NCBI GenBank assembly: GCA_947625205.1
Contig: CANQNN010000002.1
Coordinates: 226,478-290,477, forward strand
Reading direction: 5' to 3'
DNA: 64,000 nt
Source: an uncultured Lachnospiraceae bacterium
GTDB taxonomy: Bacteria; Bacillota; Clostridia; Lachnospirales; Lachnospiraceae
Below are positions 1 to 9,593 of this stretch, one piece after another; the first letter of the stretch is position 1; every line of letters starts with the position of its first letter. The notes under the pieces were generated by a model. It was not told where the DNA came from. It worked only from the letters and a program-made list of their open reading frames with translations, and searched no databases. Both the position numbers and the translations under genes were made by a program.

Positions 1-60
1 TTGTGACCGGATAACCCGGATTTTCCGATAGTTTTTTTGATATTTTTTACAGGGAATCCA

Positions 61-89
61 TTGACAAATATGCCCAAAACAGGTATGAT
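61..89 (+). promoter_or_regulatory. sigma-A-type promoter of the rplU operon
   Basis: TTGACA (61-66), 17-base spacer, TATGAT (84-89). Near-consensus match, placed about 128 bases before the rplU start codon, so the transcript has a leader of roughly 120 bases. Confidence 0.75.
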
Positions 90-95
90 ATTCGA

Positions 96-204
96 GTATG
101 CCGCATAGCGAGGTACAAGTATATCCTTTTTTCGTATGCGCAGAAGCGTTCTGAAGGCTGGGTATCACCGAAGCTAGCGAGTAAATGAACTTAGGTTCAT
201 GAAT
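96..204 (+). ncRNA. probable L21 ribosomal-protein leader (5' UTR of rplU)
   Basis: The untranslated leader between the promoter and rplU carries the stretch GGTACAAGTATATCC followed by a T run, and then a structured region before the AGGAGG ribosome binding site at 205-210. Bacillota rplU genes commonly carry an autoregulatory L21 leader at this place. The assignment rests on position and general resemblance; a covariance-model search was not possible. Confidence 0.5.
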
Positions 205-216
205 AGGAGGTGCCAT

Positions 217-522
217 ATGTACGCAATTATTGCAACAGGTGGAAAGCAGTACAAGGTTTCCGAGGGCGATGTCATCAGAATTGAAAAGCTTGATGTTGAA
301 GTCGGAGCTTCTGTAACGTTTGACCATGTTTTAGCCGTTAGCGATAAAGAGCTTAAGGTTGCGGGCGATGTTGAGAAAGCAACCGTTACCGGAACCGTGA
401 TGGATCAGGGCAAAGCACGCAAGGTCGTTGTATACAAATACAAGAGAAAAACCGGCTATCACAAGAAAAACGGTCACAGGCAAGCATACACTCAGGTTAA
501 GATTGAAAAGATCAACGCATAA
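217..522 (+). CDS. rplU: 50S ribosomal protein L21
   Basis: Small 101-residue protein of the large ribosomal subunit that binds 23S rRNA. It begins MYAIIATGGKQYKV, the hallmark L21 start, and has the basic C-terminal YKRKTGYHKKNGHRQ stretch. An in-frame ATG exists at 199, but the ATG at 217 is preceded by AGGAGG at 205-210 with proper spacing and gives the usual L21 start. It is first in the order L21-Prp-L27-Obg that is conserved in Bacillota. Confidence 0.97.
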   Translation: MYAIIATGGKQYKVSEGDVIRIEKLDVEVGASVTFDHVLAVSDKELKVAGDVEKATVTGTVMDQGKARKVVVYKYKRKTGYHKKNGHRQAYTQVKIEKINA

Positions 523-543
523 GAGTATGTGCAAAGGTGTGAG

Positions 544-876
544 ATGACACAGATCACATTTTATAGAACAGCAGCAGCGGAATATACAGGCTTTACATGC
601 AGCGGACATGCAGGATATGCCAACCGCGGTAAAGATATCGTATGTGCGGCCGTATCGGTCCTTGTGATCAATACCGTCAATTCTCTTGAACAGATCGCAC
701 ATGAGAAAATACATGTGGAAACGGACCAAGACAGCGGTGTGATCCGATGCTGTTTTCTCGACCGCCCTTTGAAGGAAACTTCCAGAGCGCTTGTGGAGTC
801 GCTGGTGCTGGGACTTAGCCAGATTGAAAAACAATATGGAAAGAATTACTGCAAATTGATATTCGAGGAGGTGTAA
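544..876 (+). CDS. prp: ribosomal-processing cysteine protease Prp
   Basis: 110-residue Prp/YsxB family protease. In Bacillota it removes the N-terminal extension of L27 before ribosome assembly. The catalytic His lies in SGHAGYA and the catalytic Cys in DIVCAAVS, both present. It sits between rplU and rpmA, the usual place. A GTG at 529 is an alternative start, but the ATG at 544 has AAAGGTG just upstream. The next gene, L27, carries the matching cleavable leader, so substrate and enzyme are encoded side by side. Confidence 0.93.
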   Translation: MTQITFYRTAAAEYTGFTCSGHAGYANRGKDIVCAAVSVLVINTVNSLEQIAHEKIHVETDQDSGVIRCCFLDRPLKETSRALVESLVLGLSQIEKQYGKNYCKLIFEEV

Positions 877-880
877 TACC

Positions 881-1165
881 ATGTTAAATATGAACCTTCA
901 ATTTTTTGCACATAAGAAAGGTGTGGGCTCTACAAAGAACGGCAGAGATTCCGAATCCAAGAGATTAGGTGCAAAGAGAGCTGACGGACAGTTCGTTAAG
1001 GCCGGAAATATCTTATACAGACAGCGTGGAACCAAGATCCATCCCGGTGTGAATGTGGGAATCGGCGGTGACGATACCCTGTTTGCTCTGGTTGACGGTG
1101 TTCTCCGTTTCGAGAGAAAGGGAAGAGACAAGAAACAGGCTTCTGTATATCCTGTAGAAAAATAG
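881..1165 (+). CDS. rpmA: 50S ribosomal protein L27 with cleavable N-terminal extension
   Basis: 94-residue L27. The protein starts [20 protein letters not shown]; the segment [10 protein letters not shown] is the known Prp cleavage motif of Bacillota L27, so the mature protein should begin at AHKKG. Mature L27 places its N-terminus near the peptidyl transferase centre. A strong GAGGAGGTG site inside the end of prp precedes the start. A rho-independent terminator follows. Confidence 0.97.
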   Translation: MLNMNLQFFAHKKGVGSTKNGRDSESKRLGAKRADGQFVKAGNILYRQRGTKIHPGVNVGIGGDDTLFALVDGVLRFERKGRDKKQASVYPVEK

Positions 1166-1177
1166 GATGTTTGGTCC

Positions 1178-2515
<1,338 letters not shown>

Positions 2516-2570
2516 ACTTATTACTGCCGGGATTTTCTATACACAACATATTTAAGAACAGAGGTATATT

Positions 2571-2870
2571 ATGACAAGTAAACAGAGAGCCTATTTAAAG
2601 AGCCTTGCAAGTACGTTAAACTCCGGTTTTCAAGTTGGAAAAGCAAGCCTGACCCCGGAATATATCGCTGCGATCGATGAAGCATTCAATAATAAAGAAC
2701 TTATTAAGATCACTGTATTAAAAAACTGCATGGATGACCCGAATGAAATAGCAGAGACGATCGCCGAGCGTACTCATTCGCAAGTCGTTCAGGTGATCGG
2801 TAAAAAGATCGTATTGTATAAACCTGACAGAAAGAATCCTAAGATTATTTTGCCTGGAGAGAAAGCGTAA
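2571..2870 (+). CDS. yhbY: YhbY-family RNA-binding protein
   Basis: 99-residue CRS1-YhbY domain protein; family members bind the pre-50S particle. It shows the start LTSKQRAYLKSLA-like (here MTSKQRAYLKSLA), the GKASLTPEYI segment, and the end VVQVIGKKIVLYKP typical of the fold. It lies between obg and nadD as in many Bacillota and ends one base before the nadD start, suggesting co-translation. Confidence 0.92.
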   Translation: MTSKQRAYLKSLASTLNSGFQVGKASLTPEYIAAIDEAFNNKELIKITVLKNCMDDPNEIAETIAERTHSQVVQVIGKKIVLYKPDRKNPKIILPGEKA

Positions 2871-2871
2871 T

Positions 2872-3474
2872 TTGAAGAAAACAGGAATTATGGGCGGTAC
2901 TTTTAACCCGATTCACAACGGACATCTTATGTTGGCAAGAGAAGCATTGAGGCAGTTTCAGCTTGATGAGGTGCTTTTTATGCCCTGCGGCGTCCCTTAT
3001 ATGAAATTAAACCAGACTGTGGAATCCGGACAGACGCGGGCTGAAATGACAGCGCTTGCAATTCAGGACGATCCCCGCTTTTTCCTTTCAACGATAGAAC
3101 TGGAGCAGCCTGGCAGCACCTATACCTACCAGACGCTGGAGCGGCTCAACAGCGAACATCCCGATACAGAATATTTCTTTATCGTAGGAGCGGATAGCCT
3201 TCTGCATATGACGGACTGGAAATGCCCGGAACGGATCTTTGCTTCCTGCTGTGTGCTGGCGGCGTTGCGCGGAGATATAACCGGCGCAGAAATGGAAGCG
3301 CAGATCCATATGATGCAGCGCAATTACGGCGCCGATATCAGGCTGCTTAGAACCCCGTACATCAACATATCTTCATCCGGTATCCGCCGCAGGGTGGCGG
3401 CCGGAGAATCCATTGAAAGCGATGTGCCGCCGTCTGTAAAGACTTATATTGAAAAGAGAGGATTGTACCGGTGA
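2872..3474 (+). CDS. nadD: nicotinate-nucleotide adenylyltransferase NadD
   Basis: 200-residue enzyme that adenylylates nicotinate mononucleotide in NAD synthesis. The nucleotidyltransferase signature GGTFNPIHNGHL lies at residues 8-19 (HxGH motif H15, H18) and the ISSSGIRRR motif near 166-174. The start codon is TTG, preceded by GGAGAG within the end of yhbY. The 3' end overlaps the GTG start of yqeK by four bases. Confidence 0.95.
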   Translation: MKKTGIMGGTFNPIHNGHLMLAREALRQFQLDEVLFMPCGVPYMKLNQTVESGQTRAEMTALAIQDDPRFFLSTIELEQPGSTYTYQTLERLNSEHPDTEYFFIVGADSLLHMTDWKCPERIFASCCVLAALRGDITGAEMEAQIHMMQRNYGADIRLLRTPYINISSSGIRRRVAAGESIESDVPPSVKTYIEKRGLYR

Positions 3475-4091
3475 AGTCAATAAATCTCGCTAAAATAAGA
3501 AAAGAGATGGAAAAGACGCTTGAGCCTAAACGTTATGAGCATACTTTAAGCGTGGCATACACAGCGGCCAATCTTGCCATAGTACACGGCGCAGATGTCG
3601 ATGCGGCGCTTACGGCTGGAATGCTCCATGACTGTGCGAAGTGTCTGGGGTACAAGAAACAATTATCAATATGTAAAAAACGGCATATACAGCTGTCGGA
3701 ATTTGAAAAAAAGGAGTATTCGCCAATCTTACATGCCAAAGCGGGCGCTGTGCTTGCAAAAGAAAAATATGGCATAGAGAGTGAAGATATTCTTAACGCT
3801 ATTTTTTATCATACTACCGGCAGACCGCAGATGAGTATGCTGGAAAAGATCATCTATATCGCGGATTACATCGAACCCGGACGCAGGCATGTCAAAGGGA
3901 CCGTTTTACAGGCGGAGGACGACAAATTAACAAGAGCGCGCAGGATGGCTTATAAAGACCTGGACGAAGCTCTTATCATGATATTGCAGGATACCTTGTC
4001 ATATCTTGAAAGCAAAGGCGGAAGGATCGATCCCATGACAAGGGAAACATACGAATATTACAGGAAAGGAAACACTGCGCATGAACAGTAA
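3471..4091 (+). CDS. yqeK: HD-domain hydrolase YqeK (symmetrical Ap4A hydrolase)
   Basis: 206-residue HD phosphohydrolase. YqeK proteins cleave diadenosine tetraphosphate symmetrically. Metal-binding residues are visible as H24 in RYEHTLSV and the H53-D54 pair in GMLHDCAKCLG, with a further His/Asp set in AIFYHTTGRPQM and IIYIADYIEPGR. GTG start overlapping the nadD stop (GTGA). The nadD-yqeK-rsfS order is standard in Bacillota. Confidence 0.93.
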   Translation: MKSINLAKIRKEMEKTLEPKRYEHTLSVAYTAANLAIVHGADVDAALTAGMLHDCAKCLGYKKQLSICKKRHIQLSEFEKKEYSPILHAKAGAVLAKEKYGIESEDILNAIFYHTTGRPQMSMLEKIIYIADYIEPGRRHVKGTVLQAEDDKLTRARRMAYKDLDEALIMILQDTLSYLESKGGRIDPMTRETYEYYRKGNTAHEQ

Positions 4092-4428
4092 TGAAATCGC
4101 AAAGCTTGCCATTACGGCACTGGAAGATAAGAAAGCGGAGGACATCAGGATCATCGATATAAGCGAAGTATCCGTTATCGCCGATTATTTTATCATTGCA
4201 AACGGCACAAACCGCAGTCAGATACAGGCTTTGTCGGATCACGTGGAAGAAACGCTCGGCAGAGCGGGCATAGCACTCAAACAGGTGGAGGGTTATGATA
4301 ATGCAAACTGGGTCCTCCTTGATTTCCGCGATGTGATCATCCATATATTTGATAAAGAGAACCGGCTTTTTTACGATCTGGAACGCATCTGGCGTGACGG
4401 GAAAATAGTGGAAGCCGACAGCTTATAA
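4081..4428 (+). CDS. rsfS: ribosomal silencing factor RsfS
   Basis: 115-residue Iojap/YbeB family protein. RsfS binds L14 and blocks subunit joining in starved cells. Diagnostic segments are ADYFIIANGTNRSQIQALSDHVEE and a VLLDFRDVIIHIFDKENRLFYDLERIW stretch. It overlaps the end of yqeK by 11 bases, which suggests coupled translation. It is the last gene of the rplU operon; a bidirectional terminator follows. Confidence 0.95.
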   Translation: MNSNEIAKLAITALEDKKAEDIRIIDISEVSVIADYFIIANGTNRSQIQALSDHVEETLGRAGIALKQVEGYDNANWVLLDFRDVIIHIFDKENRLFYDLERIWRDGKIVEADSL

Positions 4429-4471
4429 TATTATTCCGATATAAACATATATATCCATATATTGCAGACAT

Positions 4472-4509
4472 AAAAACCGGCATAGCTGTAACAGACAATG
4501 CCGGTTTTT
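4472..4509. terminator. bidirectional terminator between rsfS and the DUF378 gene
   Basis: AAAAACCGGCAT and ATGCCGGTTTTT form a perfect 12-pair stem with a 14-base loop. The A and T runs make it work on both strands, fitting its position between convergent genes. Confidence 0.85.
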
Positions 4510-4526
4510 GTGTTTTGTCCGGTAAG

Positions 4527-4748
4527 TTACGAATTTGCTTCCCGTGTCTCGCCGCCCGCATACATATAGAATGTGATGATATAAAGGCCGGCAATACCTA
4601 CCAGAGCGTAAATGATCCTTGAAAGCCATGACATATTACCAAAAATAAATGCCACGAGGTCAAAACTGAAAAGACCGATTAACCCCCAGTTAATAGCACC
4701 GATAATGGCAATCGTCAGGGCAAGGCAATCTAAACCTTTATTTTTCAT
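4527..4748 (-). CDS. DUF378 small membrane protein
   Basis: 73-residue protein with two hydrophobic helices (about 8-30 and 43-63). The segment AIIGAINWGLIGLFSFDLVAF is the signature of the DUF378 (YuzA-like) family of small membrane proteins; their function is unknown. An AAGGGG site precedes the ATG. It stands alone between lexA and the shared terminator. Confidence 0.85.
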   Translation of the reverse strand: MKNKGLDCLALTIAIIGAINWGLIGLFSFDLVAFIFGNMSWLSRIIYALVGIAGLYIITFYMYAGGETREANS

Positions 4749-4810
4749 GTTTCTTTTCCCCTTTCCATAAGAACCTTCAAGTCTTGTTTGATGCTCATAA
4801 AAACTCCAAT

Positions 4811-4830
4811 TTCTATAAAGTTCTATAAAG
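4811..4830. repeat. 10-base perfect tandem direct repeat
   Basis: TTCTATAAAG occurs twice in a row, just beside the long hairpin at 4834-4900 and upstream of the DUF378 gene. Confidence 0.8.
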
Positions 4831-4833
4831 CAA

Positions 4834-4900
4834 AATAGTAACTGTCTGATGTAAGTCAGCCATAAAGATATATGGACAGCATTACAGGACAGTTACTATT
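4834..4900. terminator. long stem-loop 3' of lexA, probable lexA terminator
   Basis: AATAGTAACTGTC (4834-4846) and GACAGTTACTATT (4888-4900) are exact inverted repeats of 13 bases. TGTAA/TTACA and CCAT/ATGG pairs inside extend the fold. On the minus strand a TTTTG follows, so it can end lexA mRNA. The arms are longer than a simple terminator needs; a small RNA or relic of a miniature element is possible. Confidence 0.55.
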
Positions 4901-4938
4901 ATTATCCCAAACATAACATCGGCTATACTGGAAAATCA

Positions 4939-5559
4939 TTACTGACGGTAAAGCCTGAACACGCCAAACACTTTTCCCAAAATCTGGCAATTGTCAACAA
5001 TGATAGGTTCCATAGTATCATTTTCGGGCTGGAGACGTATATGTCCGTTTTCTTTATAAAAAGTCTTTACCGTAGCGGAATCGTCAATAAGCGCAACGAC
5101 CGTGTCTCCGTTGTTGGCAGTCTGGCAGCATTTGACAAAAATCTGATCGCCGTTAAATATGCCTGCGTTGATCATGGAATCACCCTTTACCTTTAAAACA
5201 AATGATTCGCCATTCGGAACAATATCGGCAGGAACCGGGAAATAGCTTTCGATATTCTGCTCCGCTAAAATAGGCTCTCCGGCAGCGACTTGACCGACTA
5301 CCGGAAGGGATACCATCTCGGTACGGACCATCTGGAAATTGTCATCGCAGATCTCAATTGCGCGCGGTTTAGTGGGGTCCCGCCTGATATAACCGTTCTT
5401 CTCAAGCGTCTCAAGATGAGAGTGAACGGAGGAGGTGGATTTCAGATTGACAGCCTCACAGATCTCGCGAACTGCCGGCGGATATCCACGCTTTAAAATC
5501 TCTTCTTTAATATAGTCAAGTATCTGCTGCTGCTTTGCGGTGATCTTACCATATCCCAT
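4939..5559 (-). CDS. lexA: LexA repressor (SOS regulator)
   Basis: 206-residue LexA. The N-terminal winged helix-turn-helix contains [23 protein letters not shown]; the autocleavage bond is A93-G94 in VAAGEP; the Ser/Lys dyad is S128 (KGDSMI) and K165 (ATVKTFYK). All are intact, so RecA-stimulated self-cleavage is expected. Start at 5559 was chosen because AAGGA lies upstream and the product begins [16 protein letters not shown]; further in-frame upstream codons lie inside the promoter. LexA-box-like sequences stand upstream of it and of the divergent gene, indicating self-regulation. Confidence 0.96.
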   Translation of the reverse strand: MGYGKITAKQQQILDYIKEEILKRGYPPAVREICEAVNLKSTSSVHSHLETLEKNGYIRRDPTKPRAIEICDDNFQMVRTEMVSLPVVGQVAAGEPILAEQNIESYFPVPADIVPNGESFVLKVKGDSMINAGIFNGDQIFVKCCQTANNGDTVVALIDDSATVKTFYKENGHIRLQPENDTMEPIIVDNCQILGKVFGVFRLYRQ

Positions 5560-5603
5560 AAATAATATCCTTGTCCTTTCTAACAAAATATATTCTGTTA
5601 GTA

Positions 5604-5659
5604 TCAGCATAGCACACTCTGTTATAAAAAGCAAACATATATTCAGAATATTTGTTCGA
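5604..5659 (-). promoter_or_regulatory. lexA promoter with two LexA-box-like operators
   Basis: On the minus strand TTGCTT, 17 bases, TATGCT forms a promoter upstream of lexA. TGAATATATGTTTG (5632-5645) overlaps its -35 and CGAACAAATATTCT (5646-5659) lies directly upstream; both resemble the Bacillota SOS box CGAACnnnnGTTCG with two or three mismatches. Confidence 0.6.
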
Positions 5660-5677
5660 TTTTATTAAAAAAAGGGG

Positions 5678-5730
5678 TTGACATGCGAAAGTATGTTCGA
5701 TATAATTCAAGCATAAAGAACATTTGTTCG
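5678..5730 (+). promoter_or_regulatory. SOS-regulated promoter of the YneA-like gene
   Basis: TTGACA (5678-5683), 17-base spacer, TATAAT (5701-5706): consensus promoter. CGAAAGTATGTTCG (5685-5698) fills the spacer and AGAACATTTGTTCG (5717-5730, perfect GAACnnnnGTTC) lies at the start of the transcript. A weaker third match follows at 5730-5743. LexA bound here would block polymerase directly. Confidence 0.8.
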
Positions 5731-5770
5731 CAACATACGTTCTGATATTGGGAAGGATACAGGTGATTAT

Positions 5771-6169
5771 ATGAATAATAGTATTAACCGGATGAGAATA
5801 GAAGATGTGCGAAGTGAGAGAAGGATCATAAAGAATAAGATCAGAAGGCAGCGTGAGATGAGAAAGAATTTTCTTATTTTTGTTATGACTGTATGCCTTA
5901 TTGTAACTTTTTCTCTTACATGCAGCGCTTTTCGTGCAAATGCAAAGGAAGATTCCGATGCTGTTTCTTATAAATATTATAAGAGTATTGCGATAAACCG
6001 GGACGATACGCTCTGGTCTATTGCGGAAAAGTATATGGATGAAGACCATTATGATTCTGCTGAGGACTATATAAGGGAAGTCAAAGATATGAATTCCCTG
6101 CAGGATGACGTTATTCATTATGGTGAGTATCTGGTCATTCCGTATTATACAAATCAATTTACAGGATAA
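5771..6169 (+). CDS. yneA: LysM-domain membrane protein, YneA-type SOS cell-division inhibitor
   Basis: 132-residue protein with a basic N-terminal cytoplasmic part (1-31), one membrane helix (about 32-52) and an extracellular LysM domain (about 70-128, RDDTLWSIAEKYM through YGEYLVIPYY). Position divergent from lexA under LexA boxes matches YneA of Bacillus, which delays division during the SOS response. Sequence similarity to YneA beyond the shared TM-LysM layout cannot be judged here, so the function is inferred from architecture, neighbour and operators. ATG start with AAGGAT upstream. Confidence 0.8.
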   Translation: MNNSINRMRIEDVRSERRIIKNKIRRQREMRKNFLIFVMTVCLIVTFSLTCSAFRANAKEDSDAVSYKYYKSIAINRDDTLWSIAEKYMDEDHYDSAEDYIREVKDMNSLQDDVIHYGEYLVIPYYTNQFTG

Positions 6170-6231
6170 GATAGAACATTTCATAATAAACGGAGAGAAA
6201 GGAAGGACCTGTAGCTGTCTGCATGGCATGC

Positions 6232-7302
6232 TTACGGGTTCTTTCTGTTCTCACGCAATTTTACTTTGTCGGCTGCATAGCGCCGCCGCTCGTCCTCAAG
6301 CGCCGCATAGTGTTTCTTTGTAGTATTGACATCCTTGTGCCCCAATACATCCGCCACCAGATATATATCGCCGGTTTCGCGATACAGGGATGTGCCATAG
6401 GTGCTCCTTAATTTGTGCGGCGTGATCTTTTTCAGGCTCGTGACCGTGGAAGAGTACTTTTTTACCATATTTTCCACAGCGCGCACGGATATCCTGCGAT
6501 CCTGCATGGACAGGAACAGGGCATTCTCATGTCCGGTCTGCGGGATAATATGCTGGCGCTCATCGAGATATTCATGAAGAGCTTGCTCAACCTCCTCACC
6601 GAAATAGATAACGGCTTCATAACCGCCTTTTCTTCGTATCTTAATGCCGTTATTTTTAAAATCCACATCGCTGATGTCAAGGCCAACGCATTCCGACACA
6701 CGGATGCCGGTGCCAAGTAACAGCGTCAATATCGCCACGTCTCTTGTCCTAGTAACTTTGTGAAAACGCTGTTGTGTAGAAGTCAGACCTGTTCCGTCTT
6801 CCACCTGGTCCAATAGAGTGGCCACTTCGTCTGCATCCAGCCGGATGATCTCTTTCTCGTGAAGCTTCGGCAGCGGAACAAGGACGGCCGGATTTTTCTC
6901 GATCAGCTCCGCCTGAAAATAATAGTTATAGAAGCTTCTGAGGGCTGCCAGTTTTCTCTTTTTACCGCGCTCGTCATTGGTATAGATCTTGCCGTCTTTT
7001 TCATAATAAGACAGGTACTCGATATATTCTTCTATATCTTCTCTGGTAAGCTGCTCCAGGATAGAGATCGGAAAGTCGGTGATCTCCATTTTGCTGCAGT
7101 AGGCGTTCCTTTCATGCAGATATTCAAAGAAGACGCGGATATCATAGGCATATGCCAGCCGTGTCCTGGCGGAAGTATACTCGCTGATGCCCCGGAAAAA
7201 CTGCTTGCAAAAAGAGGGGAGCGTCATAAGAACATCCCTCATTTTCTGAACATTTCCAATATTCTGCTGGTCATGATAATTATTGTTGTTTTTGGCATCC
7301 AT
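6232..7302 (-). CDS. tyrosine recombinase, XerS-like
   Basis: 356-residue phage-integrase family recombinase. A SAM-like core-binding domain (about 30-140) is followed by the catalytic domain with the full set R201 (GTGIRVSE), K225 (RRKGG), H296 and R299 (PHKLRSTYG), H322 (LGHKDVNT) and Y332 (KKHY). Length and the segments FHKVTRTRD, VRRKGG-like IRRKGGYEAVIYFGEEV and DIYLVADVLGHKDVNTTKKHY resemble streptococcal XerS, the single recombinase that resolves chromosome dimers. No integrase-type att site, excisionase or phage gene is nearby, which favours a housekeeping role. ATG at 7302 overlaps the preceding stop codon (TAATG); an ATG 12 bases earlier is an alternative. Confidence 0.85.
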   Translation of the reverse strand: MDAKNNNNYHDQQNIGNVQKMRDVLMTLPSFCKQFFRGISEYTSARTRLAYAYDIRVFFEYLHERNAYCSKMEITDFPISILEQLTREDIEEYIEYLSYYEKDGKIYTNDERGKKRKLAALRSFYNYYFQAELIEKNPAVLVPLPKLHEKEIIRLDADEVATLLDQVEDGTGLTSTQQRFHKVTRTRDVAILTLLLGTGIRVSECVGLDISDVDFKNNGIKIRRKGGYEAVIYFGEEVEQALHEYLDERQHIIPQTGHENALFLSMQDRRISVRAVENMVKKYSSTVTSLKKITPHKLRSTYGTSLYRETGDIYLVADVLGHKDVNTTKKHYAALEDERRRYAADKVKLRENRKNP

Positions 7303-8018
7303 TACAATTCCCATCCTTCCAGTTTACCGTTCTGAATGGCTGTAAACATTCTTTCCTTCACTCCCGGAGACTCGGAATTGATCTCCCGGATCAGATTTTT
7401 AATATATTCACGCTTAGTATGCCCGTCCGCCGGACATGGACTTTTTACGACAGGAACATTGTATTTGTGCACAAACCCGATCACATCCGCCTCATTCATA
7501 TAGATTAACGGACGGATCACGGTAATGCCGGTGCGGTCCAGATAGGTGACGGGACGAAAGGTGTGAAATCTTCCCTCATAGACTAAGGACATCATCATTG
7601 TATCCACCACATCGTCTTTGTGATGCGCATATGCCACTTTATTACATCCTGCGGCATTCATAGCGTTATTCAGCGCACCCTTACGCATCTTGGCGCACAG
7701 AGAGCAGGGATTGGTTTCCTTGCGGTCGTCAAAAACAATTTTCGCTATATCCGTTTTCACTATATGGTATTCCACATCAAGCGATATGCACAATTCTTTG
7801 ATTTTATCCAGATCAAGATTATCGAATCCCAAATCTACTGTAACTGCACACAATTCAAAAGGAACCGGATAAAACCGCCTAAGCCCCTGCATGGCATAGA
7901 GCAGCGTCAGACTGTCTTTACCGCCCGATATGCCAACAGCGATCTTATCGTGCGGGGCGATCATGTGATAATCGTCTATTGCTTTTCTTGTCAGACTGTA
8001 AACCTGCTGCAGTTTCAT
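7302..8018 (-). CDS. TtcA-like PP-loop ATPase (tRNA 2-thiocytidine type)
   Basis: 238-residue adenine-alpha-hydrolase (PP-loop) enzyme. The ATP motif SGGKDS lies at 31-36, the CxxC pair C105-C108 (NPCSLC) and a further Cys in SPCPADGHTKRE, as in TtcA, which thiolates C32 of some tRNAs using an iron-sulfur cluster. Start at 8018 has AAAGGA six bases upstream; in-frame upstream codons run through the promoter and were rejected. Translationally coupled to the recombinase gene. The exact tRNA target is not known from sequence. Confidence 0.88.
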   Translation of the reverse strand: MKLQQVYSLTRKAIDDYHMIAPHDKIAVGISGGKDSLTLLYAMQGLRRFYPVPFELCAVTVDLGFDNLDLDKIKELCISLDVEYHIVKTDIAKIVFDDRKETNPCSLCAKMRKGALNNAMNAAGCNKVAYAHHKDDVVDTMMMSLVYEGRFHTFRPVTYLDRTGITVIRPLIYMNEADVIGFVHKYNVPVVKSPCPADGHTKREYIKNLIREINSESPGVKERMFTAIQNGKLEGWEL

Positions 8019-8072
8019 TTCCGGTCCTTTCATGATATCCTGTAATTCACTAAACCGTAAAACACTATTTTT

Positions 8073-8101
8073 ATTATACAAAATATTTGTTTTATTGGCA
8101 C
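8073..8101 (-). promoter_or_regulatory. promoter of the ttcA-like gene
   Basis: Minus-strand GTGCCA, 17 bases, TATAAT with a TG just before the -10, about 55 bases before the start codon. The rest of the 8019-8267 intergenic space holds an extended -10 (TGGTATACT, 8191-8199) that may serve the divergent permease gene. Confidence 0.65.
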
Positions 8102-8267
8102 TAGATTTTTTTACATGAGTGGTAAAACCGGGATCGCCTTTATTAAATAGTGCAGTTCTTAAAAATATATTATACACAGCATGAAAAAAATGGTATACTG
8201 GAATATGTACAAGGCACAGGCGAAAGTGCGCGTACGACAATATATCCAATGGAAACGGAGCATATCT

Positions 8268-9593
8268 ATGAAGTTTAAATTTGATAAGAAATATTTATAC
8301 TGGGGTATTACGGCTTTTCTGGTGATCGCCGCGAGTATCCTTTTTTATTATATTGTGTTTCACAGATCCAATCTGTCAAATGGTTTGGGAACGATGATAG
8401 GCATCGCCATGCCGATCATTGACGGCTTTGTGCTGGCATATCTGATGACGCCGGTATTAAACAAAATAGAGCGGTCGATCATCAAACCCCTGTATCATAT
8501 GGCTAAAGTGCCTGAGACGGCCAAAAGTAAGCGCCGTATGCGCAGCTTGTCGATCCTGGTAACGGTTGTGCTGATACTGGTCGTTTTATATGAATTTTTC
8601 GGGCTGATTATTCCACAGGTGATTCGAAGCATACAGAGTATTATTTTCCAATTTCCAATTTATATCAATAATCTGAGCAACTGGGCTATGGGACTGTTAA
8701 AGAATAATCCCGATCTGGAGCAGGTAGTTGATTCGCTGATCGACCAGTATTCCTCCAAGATACTGGACTACGTCAACAGCAATCTTTTACCCAATATCAA
8801 TAATCTGATCAAAACGCTGTCATCCAGCGTGATAGGCATATTTAAAGCGCTATGGAATTTCATCATCGGCTTTATCATATCGATCTATGTCCTGGGAAGC
8901 AAGGAGAAATTCGCCGGACAAGCCAAAAAGATAGCCTATGCCCTGTTTGATCATAAGACAGGCAATGAGATCATTTCCGGATTCCGTTTTGTACACAGTA
9001 CTTTTATCGGATTTATTGGCGGTAAAATAGTGGATTCCATCATTATAGGAATTATCTGCTTTATCTGTACAACCATTATCGGAACGCCCTATGCAATATT
9101 GGTGAGCGTTATCGTAGGCGTAACAAATGTGATCCCGTTTTTCGGTCCGTGGATCGGCGGCGTGCCAAGCGCATTGCTGGTTCTGATGGTCGATCCTGTG
9201 CAGGCGCTGTATTTTATTATACTGATTCTGGTGATCCAGCAGTTTGACGGCAATATTCTCGGTCCAAAGATACTGGGTGATTCCACGGGCTTATCCGGCT
9301 TCTGGGTTATCTTTTCTATTACGATCTTCGGCGGACTGTTCGGAGTACTCGGTATGGTAGTCGGCGTGCCCATCTTTGCGGTATTCTATGCGGCGGTTAA
9401 AGCTTCTGTAAACAGAGCGCTTGCCAAAAAGAATCTCCCCACAATACTACAGCCGTATCTGACTGTTGGGCAGATCGATGAAGAAATGAATTTTACAGAG
9501 TACGTACCGCCCGTAAAGAAGAAAAAAAAGAAAGGATCGGCGGGACAGCAGAAGGAGAGCGGCAGTGAGATTTCTGATTCAGAGGGTAAATAG
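8268..9593 (+). CDS. AI-2E family transporter (PF01594-type permease)
   Basis: 441-residue polytopic membrane protein of the AI-2E/YdiK/YtvI superfamily. About eight helices can be seen, with the family's long soluble loop between the early helices and the conserved core ([62 protein letters not shown]). Substrates of most members are unknown. The C-terminus is a lysine cluster (VKKKKKKGS) on the cytoplasmic side. The start at 8268 has a GGAG site and gives [13 protein letters not shown]; upstream in-frame codons overlap the promoter. The 3' end overlaps dtd by 29 bases. Confidence 0.88.
   Translation: MKFKFDKKYLYWGITAFLVIAASILFYYIVFHRSNLSNGLGTMIGIAMPIIDGFVLAYLMTPVLNKIERSIIKPLYHMAKVPETAKSKRRMRSLSILVTVVLILVVLYEFFGLIIPQVIRSIQSIIFQFPIYINNLSNWAMGLLKNNPDLEQVVDSLIDQYSSKILDYVNSNLLPNINNLIKTLSSSVIGIFKALWNFIIGFIISIYVLGSKEKFAGQAKKIAYALFDHKTGNEIISGFRFVHSTFIGFIGGKIVDSIIIGIICFICTTIIGTPYAILVSVIVGVTNVIPFFGPWIGGVPSALLVLMVDPVQALYFIILILVIQQFDGNILGPKILGDSTGLSGFWVIFSITIFGGLFGVLGMVVGVPIFAVFYAAVKASVNRALAKKNLPTILQPYLTVGQIDEEMNFTEYVPPVKKKKKKGSAGQQKESGSEISDSEGK

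Noticed and set aside
331..882. 183-residue minus-strand frame opposite rplU and prp
   Set aside because: Lies fully on two recognised genes and its protein has no family character or ribosome binding site.
5546..6229. 227-residue minus-strand frame over the YneA-like gene
   Set aside because: Covers the promoter with LexA boxes and an intact LysM gene on the other strand; composition is that of a shadow frame.
6232..7302. Integrase of a prophage or integrative element
   Set aside because: No phage, conjugation or excisionase genes, no att-like repeats and a housekeeping neighbourhood; a XerS-like role fits better.
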